Origin: Salminus brasiliensis
Lineage: Eukaryota > Chordata > Actinopteri > Characiformes > Bryconidae
DNA length: 64,000 bases
Direction: 5' to 3'
NCBI RefSeq assembly: GCF_030463535.1
Contig: NC_132894.1
Coordinates: 12,297,433-12,361,432, forward strand
The notes below the pieces were generated by a model. It saw only the letters and a program-made list of their open reading frames with translations, was not told the DNA's origin and did no database searches. Shown here one piece after another: positions 1 through 11,175 of this stretch (the stretch's first letter is position 1; the number at the start of each line of letters is the position of its first letter). Both the position numbers and the translations under genes were made by a program.

Positions 1-349
1 ACTGCAGATATACTGAATGTAGCAGTACATGAACATCACCTTCTGTTACAAAGCAGCAGGGATCTGTATATAGACTTCTCCATTTCCACCTGCCATGCTT
101 TTGTGTTACAGAACCCAGGAGCAGGACGGGTACAGCAGGACGGGTACAGCAGGTCTCGAAAGCACCTTTCAAATTTGCTGACTTGCCAGCGTTTTCAGAC
201 GAGATTCATGTAGATGTGCAAGAATAGAATTTCACATAGGATCTAGCACCTCTGCATGACATTATGCTGACATACCCTCAAGTCACAACCTTTCAGTTTC
301 CACTAAGGTTGCACGATGAATAAAGTTGTAGTTATCATGGAGATACAAG

Positions 350-1190
350 CTGCAAGATAAAGTAAGTGAACCCTGGGGAAATACCTTGAGGATTTTTGCA
401 CTGGCATTATGCAATGTTTACACTGTGACATTAAGTAAGTGAACCACCGCAGTGCAGGCTACAAAAAGTCAGTGCAACACTGTTTAATGAATTCAATTCT
501 GCAAAAAAAAAAAAAAAAAATTAGGGAGATGAGATTTTAAGTATGAGTTTCAGAGGCACATAAAACTAATCCAATTTTCTAGTACAACTAGGAGTTATCA
601 AGAAAGACTGCTTAGCGTAAACCATGCCATGCAAACAGCGTTCAGAAGACGTGTCTAGAGATGCATGAAGCTGGAAAAGGCTACAAAAGCATTGCTAAAA
701 ACCTGGATGTAATCATCTCATGATTAAACTGTCTACAAAAGTGTGAAAATTCAGGACACTGAACAAGAATGAGCCCAAGACCACCTGGGTGTTCAACAAT
801 GCTTATGACAGAATGGATACTGCACACCAAAACCACATGCCACCTGTCTGGTGTGGTGAAGAAATATCATAGTTTGGTGCTACTTTGGGGCAGGCGGTCT
901 TGTGATCACGGAAGGAATGAATGAATTCACAGGTTCATTTACAGGAGAATGTGAGGGCGCAGTCCATGACCTCAAGCTCAAGCAGAGACATTGGGTGATG
1001 CAACAAGACAATGACCCAAAGAACACAAGAATCAAGTCAGTCAACTAAAGAATGACTGATAAAGAAAAAGATAACTGGAGCATTTGCATGAAGGAATTGT
1101 TCAAAATTACTCCTTAACGCTACAGGAAGATTTGATGGAGGTAACTGGGGGAGAATCAACTTACTTTTTCTATGCTGCATTGTGGATGTT
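350..1190 (+). mobile_element. Decayed Tc1/mariner-like transposon
   Basis: The left part (about 358-400) carries AAGTGAACCCTGGGGAAATA and the right part (about 1150-1180) ends with AATCAACTTACTTTTT, a diverged inverted partner. Between them, broken frames still read as Tc1-type transposase pieces: a helix-turn-helix-like stretch HEAGKGYKSIAKNL near 665-705, and catalytic-domain remnants near 770-1030. Many stops and frameshifts show that it is long dead. The class is inferred from motif resemblance, and the exact ends are uncertain. Confidence 0.6.
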
Positions 1191-1927
1191 TACTAATGTG
1201 CTCAGTATAATGCATTAACAATACAACTGCTGTGTATTTTTTGTAATTCTGATGTAGATCATTCAGACATTTAATTTGTAATTATTGCAGCAATCCAAGT
1301 ACCTCCAAAGGGATCCCTTACATTTTCTAGCGACTGTAAGAGTTTTCATGAACACATTATTCGGGCCCCCAATAAGAGAATGGATTAAATTAGGGAGAGG
1401 TAATTAGAAATTTAGTGTTAGTCACCTTTAAAGCAGGGTTATGCTCTGCTGAGCTGGACTCAAACCAGTCTAATGAAGTGACTTAAGCACTCTGCCATAA
1501 AGATAATTACTAAGCACAAACGTGCACAGTTCAAGAATTGCTCTCTATAACCACTTGCCTGCACAATGATTTGAATGTCATTATTCTCACTAGTGTTGTG
1601 TGTAAATGTTTTGGAAATTTTGTACACTCACATAGACAATATTGTTTTGCATTTCGTGCAAATCACTGCAATTTTAAACACATTTAGTTCATACTATTAT
1701 TTCAAATACTCACACGATAACCTGATTATTGCCAAATCTGCCTTGGAATTTATTGCAAACAATACAAAACAATATGAAAAAGTAACATGATATTGATATT
1801 TACAGAGGGTAAAATCCTGGCGTTCAGCATTTGCAATTAATGAATTCCCATCAGTGAAAATGCCTGAATGGACCTTTGAATTGGCAGCGTGACAGCAGTG
1901 ACTCCGCCAGATATGAAAAAATATCAC

Positions 1928-1933
1928 TTTATT
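1928..1933 (-). promoter_or_regulatory. Candidate MED16 polyadenylation signal
   Basis: The plus strand reads TTTATT, which is AATAAA on the MED16 sense strand, about 150 bases beyond the stop codon. The position suits a short 3' UTR, but no transcript evidence is available. Confidence 0.4.
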
Positions 1934-2080
1934 AATGTCGTACATAATGTGGAACATTATGGCAATGCTGACCAACTTACCAGTCACATGACCGACAGAA
2001 GCTAGGCAATAGTGCTGGACAAACAGAATCGAGACACATCCTTGGAACATGATCCATAATCCACCTGATTTTGGAAAGTT

Positions 2081-2207
2081 TCATGTGAGAGAGTTAGGAA
2101 TTTTTCTCCAGAGGCCTCCACACAGACAGTTCTTAATCCAGCGCTGCTCCCACTGCTTCATAGCATTGGTCTTGTTTGGAGAACGCAGCATTGTTACACA
2201 GCCACAC
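2081..2207 (-). CDS. med16: MED16 coding exon 14 with stop codon
   Basis: This exon encodes the final 42 residues: [27 protein letters not shown] and the tail [14 protein letters not shown], then TGA. This matches the CLCGGLW-type C-terminus of one mammalian isoform rather than the longer alternative ending. Confidence 0.93.
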
Positions 2208-5200
2208 CTGGTGGACACAAAGATGTAGCTTATTGAGAGCTTGTTAAGGTGTATGCTACAAGTAGGTTATAACAGTGATAGCCAAAATTAACCACATTTG
2301 AAAAATCTCAAGGCCAATAATATGACATTAGATATTATACTAAAACATTAATATAAAAATAATGTAAAACAAAATGATATTATATTATTAATATAATATA
2401 ATTTAATAAATTACTGCATACCCAAATATGTATGTATTACTGTATACAGTAAAAGGGAAGGATTATGTTACATCAAAAGTAAAACCTTTCAACTCAGAAT
2501 TAAACTAAAGAAGACAAAACACATGGACACCAAACATGTCTGGACTGATTGGTCAATTAAACTGGATGTATCCTCAAACTACTGCTTCAACACCACCAAT
2601 TGCAATACAATTGCAGCCTTAATGAACAAACATCAATAACCTTAAATTCCATTATCCAATGGTCAGGCAAAACATGTGATGCATCATTATTTAGTTAATG
2701 GTCAGTTCATACCTTGTGCAGGCCTTGCTGTCCTCAGTAGGACAAGTACCCATGTGTAAACAGCGCAGGTTGTCCATCCTCTGCGATGCTGGACTCCTGA
2801 ACACACATTTAAATTGTAAGATAATGACACTGAATACAGGTCCCCAATTATGATATAACTCCTTACAAATAAGTTACAAGACAATTCAAACGCATTCAGT
2901 CCAACAAAGTATCTTAACACAGGCTGTGTCGGGTTTGTTCTGAACTGTTCTGGGCAGTTTTCATTCTTCTTAATCATCAGAGACACAAGGCAGACAAGAG
3001 TGTCTTATCCATTAAGTAAGTGTGACTAGCGTACAGTTTTGGACATGCCTACAGAGTTATCAATTTAAGGGTGACATCAGGCTACAATCAACACAATCTT
3101 TCTGGAAAGGTTAGCTAAAGGTCACTGACTTTATTATTTAAAGCAAATAAAACATTTAGGCTGAACACCTGTGTCAGTAATGGGTTCACCTTAAAGTAGA
3201 TGAATTCACAAATTAGAAGGGGGTTTGGGATTCTTTAGGAAATATAATGTATTAATAATTACTCCATAATTAAAGCTAGGATTTGTTTGTGGGTCGGTCT
3301 GAAAAAAAGTGGGTAGGCTAGTCACAGCTGGTCAACTGATCAAATGGAAAAGGCATAATTTCTAGGTTTGATTCATCAAATGGGTCAAAATGCATAAATT
3401 CTGGTAAATGTAATAACAGTTCCAGATTAATTTAATAACCAAGATAAATAATAAGCTTGGGATATCTAGAAAATCCTTGTGCGTTTATGTGTAGCAATAT
3501 TTCCTGAATAACAATCACAATAATACTGTTAAGACATTTAACAGAGTCCTTTTTTCTTAGTAACATCTAGCAGATAAACAGTGGGCTACATCTGTAATCA
3601 TTTAAATTACACTAAGTGGCCATTCATAGTATGTTATCCACGCTGAGTTATGCGTGACCCGTCTCTCTGGCTCAAACCTGATTAAAACACGTTCCGTCTG
3701 TTAGGCTGCCCGTATTGGGATGCATATGACCAAGCAGTAATAATAAAATAGCAAACACTAATTGAGCAATTTAGCACTAATATGCAATAATATGCTCATA
3801 TACTCTATTATTTGTGGGGTGATATGTCCACTGTATAAGGCAGCACTAAATAGCTTTTTGTTTAATCCCCTGATCTCACTCACATACACTGGCACGGAGT
3901 ATGTCTGAACATGACAGAGATGGAGTAACACAGAATGGCAAGTGAATTTATATAACAAAAATAATGCTACTGATTACTGATGTCCTCTTAATTGTGTTTA
4001 CTGATCTGCTTATTTTATTATTTTATGTAATTCTATGTAGACTTGCCATCTACTTTATGCTAAAGCTATTTCTATAGAAACCACATGAATGAACGCTCTG
4101 GCCCATAGTAAGCTAAATAAAAACCTGATGGTACATAAAATGTTAGACACAATGTTAATTATGAAGTATCAAATTATAATTGATATAATGCTGCTAGTAA
4201 AATGTATACTGGAATTATTTATGAAAAATGGACACTCTCAACTGAGCAGTATCTACTGGGACATATTTATTATTACCAGATTCCCTGTTCTATCTAGCAC
4301 ATTAGTAATTGTATCAGACATTGGGTTAAAGGGCCTAAGCTAACTCTAAAAGGTGTTTCTACACCAGTCTGTAATTTCTTCGAAAAAACAAAATACTGAG
4401 CAGTGCTATAAGTTTCTGTTTGTGCTCAGAAAATAATTGTTGTTTTTTAATGTTTTGATTAGTACACAATGTAAGGTACTAAATATCCAGCCACCCTGTA
4501 GCACATTACCTCCTCTCCTGAGTCAGTTCTTGACTTCTTATCACATTAGTTAATTAGCCTAGTTCTAAATGGTATGAGTATTTCTCACACAAGAGGGCAC
4601 TGTAAGCATTCCTTACCTGGAGAAAATCTCCATCTGGGAGGTAGGGTTGAGTCCAGGCAGGGTGTAGGGCTTGCCAAACTGCAGCCGCAGCTGGTGCTTG
4701 CTCTGGATCTTGGTGATGACGCCGTCGTTGATGGGCAGCCAGTCCATGCTGGGCACAAGCAGCTGGCTGGGCAGCAGACAGCATTCGTCCAGCAGTGTCT
4801 CATCCGGTTCCTGAGGGTGGCTCTCGTCCCGTGCTATGAACGCAGAGAACCATTTCACAGGGCAAGTAAAAATATAGACTCAACATGATTAACATACATC
4901 ATCCTTACACTGAACACTAACTAGGACACTTCTTAAACGGGCAACTGTGGTTCACTACACTGATGTTTTAGGTAGACTAATACTTGCAAACAATTTTCCT
5001 CTCTTTTTTCTGTTTTTTTTTTTTCTTTTTTTTTTTTTTCTTCCAGTATTTCAGAATCGTCGCTAAAGGACGGGCTCCAACAACAGATGGTGTTTTTAAG
5101 GCCTATAGGGCAACAGACTCACAGCAGAGCCAGAGCTTGGTGAGGAGGCGGAAGAGCAGAGACATGCTGTCCTGGTTGTCAGAGGTGGCTGTGTAGATAG

Positions 5201-8200
5201 GCAGGCAGCCAGGCTTCAGCAGGCCCCAGATGCGGATCATCACCATCATCTCCCTCAGCATGCCCAGCGAGGGTCCATCCCGCAGGAAGCCGAAGCCTGG
5301 ACGCACTATGGAGCCCTGCAGTGTGAAAGAGGTGCGATAGTGTGTGTATCAGTTTTAATGCTGCAGAGAGCAATGTTAACTTAAGATTCACTACCATTCA
5401 AAAATATTAGTTTTGTTGGAGTAACTTTACTTCAACTACTGTCCAGGGAAGGCATTCAGTGACAAGAGAACTAGTGAGGTTAGGATGTTGGATGATCACC
5501 ACCCCACCTTTTTTTTTGTTTTTTTACATTCATTATGACTGGGTGTTTCTGAGATACTTTCAAGTTGTTATCTTACTCTTGCTGTGGTAAATAACCCAAC
5601 ATAATTTCAAGATCTTTATCCAAGTCCAAACATTTTACAAAGCTTAAACAGAGAGGCCACAATTCGCACCACTTTTCTTGATGTCCTACTGACCTGGTTG
5701 GGGAGGTTGGCGAGCAGGTACAGCACGAAGTCGCCCACCCACTGAATGAGCTGCTGAAGGGACTGGAGTGGAGGTCCATCCAGAACAAACTCCTCTGTCT
5801 TCAGGTTGATCATCACCTTGTCAATGTCTGGTTAAAATAAAGAGATGCAAGATGGGGCAAGTGAATGAAGAAGTCAGTGATTGGCTGTGACTCTATAAGG
5901 TTGCATGTGCAGATCACTAATGCCTGAGGCATCTTGCCAATACACTCAGCATAAGTATTTATAGTAAAAGTGAATAGGATACAAAACAGGTGTAATTCAC
6001 CATTCAGCTACTTTACATTGCACCCCTTTGCACACAAATGTGCAAATGTATACACACATAGCTCGTCTACTGCCTGTAGAGAAGTACTGCCAATAGAATA
6101 TACTCCCTGGAACACAAACAGCATTATTTGTTTTCTAAAAGGATGGTGCCTATCTAACACTTTTGGAATAAGTAAGGGAGTTGGTAAGGAGGTAGGGTGA
6201 TGATCATCCAACATTCTGACCTCACTAATGTCCTTGTCATTGAATGCAATAAAATCCTTACAGCAATGCTCCAAAGACTAGTAATTTTTGTTACTCCAAC
6301 AAAACCAGGACCATTTTAATACCATTGAATTCAGAATTCACAAAGAAATTGGACGGTATCTCAATACTTTTGTCCACATCGTACATTTCCTCATTTATGT
6401 TGCTAGAAGCATGCAGCAAATATAAAAAGGGATCTGTAGCAGATGGTTGATTTTTACATGCATCTATAAAAATGTGTTGTTACTGAACAGTGCAAAAAGG
6501 ATGTAAGTAAACAGGAAAAGTCTCTCCTTCTCCTGAATTGTCTCTCTCAATCAGACAATGCTATCAGCATTGGGATGATAAAAGCAAGCATGTGCTTCCC
6601 CCAGAGTCACTTGAAGCCAGCATACCGCAGCTACAAAACTGCTGCTAATGCACAATCAGAGGACAGCTCAATGCGCTTGGAGGAGATTGTTAACAGTCAC
6701 AAGCGAGCACTGAAAAGAGCAAGGTAATTATGTTCTCTTGGACTTCCAGGAGTTTTTTCTGCTTATGCTTTGAACCACATTGGAAAAACCCAAGAAGTAC
6801 AGAGGACAAGCTAAAGCTAAACGGTCTTCAGTATCTGACCAGCTGTGCTAATCTTAAAATCAAGCACATTATGTAAGAGTGGAGAAGCATGTAGCAGAGT
6901 CTTCTAATCCAGAACGTTATATAGATCTTAATATAGATCTTCATACCCATATGTGTAGATAGTAAAACTGTATTGAAACCACAGATGCTTAGATAGTTTT
7001 GTTACCAGTGTCCGTGTTCTTTGTACAGATCTCTGCCAAACGGTCTCCTGGGCTTTTGTCTGGTGTGTTGAGCACGTGGGGCCTGAGCAGAGATTTGAGT
7101 GTGGAGCTAATCGCAATGAGGAGCAATTTGGCGTGGAAGTCACATGCCCGGGCCGCTGTAGCAGATGACAGCTTACACAGAGAGGCCTTCACAGCCACAA
7201 TTCGGGTAGCCAGAACCTTCGAAACACAACCCAAGAGAAATCCCACACTCAGTCACTCACTAACTATGTTAATTATTATTCTAGCTTTAATAGAAATTAT
7301 AATTCAAAAGTTTGGCATCATTGTCGATTTTTAACAACTGGAGAACAATGCTCCCGTTTGTTCATGAATATATGAATTTATTAGTATAAATAAAATATTA
7401 TTACTATATATAAAATATATAGTAGTTAGACCATGCCAATGCTGACAGACTTTGTAGGCAACTCTAAAGTTACTATAAAGTTTAAATAAAAGAAATTCCA
7501 CTATGCCTTGGATTTCAAAAGTCTTAATATAGATAATATACAATAAATGCTATTGCAAAAACAGTATATAAACAGTTTATATCATTTAACAAATTATTTC
7601 CAAAACATTTAAATATATATTATAAATATATATTATATTGAACAATATTATATATAATAATAATATTTAAAAAATACTGGTGTTTAATTCGTAATATTAC
7701 AGATGTTACATGAATATATATAAATAATAAAAATAAAATTACAAATTAAAATAATAAATAATAGAATATAACAATATTATTATAAAAAATTACCCAATTT
7801 GTAATAAATGAGCTGATAAAATTACACAGCTTATTTAACAGCTCTGTAAACATGCGCAATTATTTGAGTTAAGGAAGTTCTTACATTGCCCAGTCTACAT
7901 AAGCCCCTCCTGCCGGCCCAGTCTTTGTTCTCAGCTATCAACACACCCTTTGTCTCCTAACTCAGTTTAAACCACAAACTGATAAAGTACAATGAATCAG
8001 AAATGAATAATGTGTAGCATGTACCTGCTGCAGTGCTTGGTTCTGCCTCATGTACTCCTCATGGAGCTTCTCCACCAGGTTATGGACCATCCCAGGCTGT
8101 ACATGCAGCAGCACATCCCACCAATCGTAGCCTGTCACCATGCAATACTCCAGCAGAAACAGCAGGTGACGCAGCAGAGTGTTCATGTCTAACATCTGCC

Positions 8201-11125
8201 CCATGGAGGGGGACACACGGATCATGTGCAGCTAAGGTCAAGAGTAAGAGACAGAAGAGATGTCAGTAACAAACCTGTCTCCAAAGACTATAAATATGTC
8301 CCCTGTTCTGCGCCAAGAACAAAGAAAGAGCTGAATTTACAATTTCAGATTCCTAACAAGCTCCTTCCACAGAATCTGCAGACATAAAGTGATCACGGTA
8401 GACTTGCAATTATGTTTTTCCATATTACTTCATCAGTGTTAACACCCTATTTAGGGTGCTGAATTCTTTATAGCCATAACCTACACAAATCTCCATCTCT
8501 CAGTGGATACGAGTGGAAATCAACACTGATTTAATTATATTTTGAAGAAATTAATGCTGACAAATCCAGTAGCATACATAAAGTAAACAGTCACTTCACT
8601 AGTTAAACATTTTTTTTATTGATCTAAAATATAATTTGATGAACGAATGAAGATAATGTCCAAAACACATCTAATGCAGATGTGATTTGGGGTGAACTCC
8701 CTCTTTAAGAAAGCAAAATGTGACCTCCGTACCTTGCCATGATTGTCCACACCGACCAGAGCCAGGGATGTCCAGGAGAACTGCAGGGCTTTGAAGTGGA
8801 CGGTGGGGCCTCCAGCTCTCTGCCGCTTGATGGCCGGCTCATCCCCCACTCGCTGAGAGGAGCCGGAGGTCCCGTAGAACATACCCATAGTGTGAAGAGA
8901 CAGACGATGCAGTATATGAATACTGCCATCATGGAATGCCAAAGCCAGACCTGTGCAAACAAGACAACATAAGTTAATTTATGAAATTTATGCTTCACAT
9001 AAAATATGTGAAGCACTTAAATATGTATTTAAACATAATTCCAGTTTAGGAATGTCTTAATTTTATTTAATTAGAACATCAACAAAATGTGTAATTTGAC
9101 CAAGGGCACATAAAGCAGACAATGAGACACAACTAGTTTTCTTCCACTCTCTTAAGTTACTTACATATTTACTGACAGAAGAAAAGAGATACTTACCAAG
9201 ACCTGGGCAAAACTTTGTGTCTGAGGCAACTTTAAGGTCAGTGTTGGAGATTGAGATGGGCAGTTTAGGTAGAGCCACTGCAGAAACACGGTCCAAGTCA
9301 TTTGTGGCCGAAAGAATTCGCCACTTCAGAATCATCGGCTGCTTTTCACCCACTGTCAATGGAAGATAAAATTTAGTGCATAATTACATAGCAGTATCAT
9401 ATTGTTGTCATCACACAAAAACCTTGGAGCTTTACAGAAGAAAGAACCTCATTTTTACTGGAAATCACTGCAAATATATTTCAAGACATTTTGGAGCATT
9501 TCTATTGATCCGTTCAGCATTACATTGAACACAATGTAAAAACACAGCTACCAGACTTAAATGATTCAGATTCAAAAACCAGCAAAAATGGAAACACAAG
9601 GCTTTTGCAGGACAGCAACGACATGTAGCAATTAGTACACCACACCAAAACTAATTTATTAAGGAGAGCTTAAGAATTTATAAACTACTTAATTGTATAT
9701 ATTACTGACTTACCAACAGGTGAGCGGTGCTGAAATATATTATTGACTGGAAGCCCCTCCTTTCGTAATGACCAACACTCTACAATGCTACCCATCTGAC
9801 TGGATGCACACAGCAATACCTGCAAAAACATAAGCAGTATTACAGAACAGACACAAATACAACCCACAGCCCTAGCACAATGCCCTTAGTAAACTTCACA
9901 GCACCGTCTTTTTCACTTGCTACAGACATTTTCTTCAGTCTCTGCAAATTAGGGAAGGAAGCTATTTTTAATGGAAGCAGTTGACTTTATGATGAGCATC
10001 TAAAAGTAGGCATGCTCATGCTCAAACTACTCCCCTGGCCAATATGGGCCCCGGCATGTCCTGCCGACATAGGCCTGATCCTGAAACCTGTCTATACTGA
10101 TAGACTATCTCTAATGATGTTGTAACTGTTTAATATTTAATCTGATGGATTTTCTGAGCAGATTCAGAATTCAAATGAAAACAAAGGGCTTCTGCACAAA
10201 AACTACCTGCCTAAATATAAAACTAGTGAACGGCTAGACGACTTGTTTTAGACTTGGCCACCTAAAGTACTGATGTAGCAATTTCTAATTTCAAGTTTCT
10301 AATACTACTACTACTACTTTTTCCCCTCTTAGAGTGTTTTTTCACCCTTTTTTAGTCCAGTTAAATCAGACAACTGTACAGAGACCCTTGAAAACAAAAC
10401 AAACCAAGTTTACAGACCTCTTTAGTGAATTGTACCAGAGCAAAACTAACCATATATTTATCACATAGGGCACTAAACCAATAGCAACACCACATAATAT
10501 CACCTGCTCAGAGTTCTCCCGTGTGAGGAATTTGAGGTGTGTGACTGCAGGATACTTGTCTCTCCGCACTGGGTCAGTGGTGCAGCGCATGAAGAGCGAG
10601 GGCAGCAGCTCCGTATCGATGCGGCACTTCTCGTTCACCACACTCACACACACTTTGTAGAACTGAACAGGCGATGAGCTACTGCCATCTGTCGCTGCCA
10701 CTACAATGTTCCCGCCTCCGGTGAAGGCAATGTCGGCCAGAGCCACACGTCCACGCAGCCTGCACAGACTCTCGCTGGCTGACAGCAGAGCACCGTTGGG
10801 CTTCAGTAAGGACACGGTCACCAGACCACTTACTGTCACAGCAAGCCACCCTTCCATGGGTTTACCGCCGAACAGAGTGAGTGACGGAGAGAACTTCACA
10901 CGGGAGAATTTCTCGCCAAAGTTGGTGGATCCAGACTGTGGAGCGAAGATGAACAGGAATAAAAAAAGGAGCGATATGGAGCTGAACTAAACTGGCTAAT
11001 ATCAAACAATTTTATTTTTATGATATACAATTTGCTTTTGATGGTGTGGCTTTAAGACTAATCAGTTGTAGATAAAATTGGTTATGACTGGTAGGTGAAC
11101 AAGGAATACCACAAAAAAAGTAATA

Positions 11126-11175
<50 letters not shown>

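Larger units (their letters stand above)
1..2080. other. Intergenic region downstream of MED16
   Basis: I see no gene here. The interval holds a decayed Tc1-like element (about 350-1190), a short tandem duplication of an 18-base unit containing GGACGGGTACAGCAG near 120-155, and the presumed MED16 3' UTR next to base 2080. Possible open frames at 1575-1790 and 1697-2050 overlap on opposite strands, resemble no family and are treated as chance. Confidence 0.6.

Noticed and set aside
4574-4888. Plus-strand frame of 104 codons overlapping MED16 exon 12.
   Set aside because: It is the antisense shadow of a well-conserved exon whose splice sites and phase are correct on the other strand.
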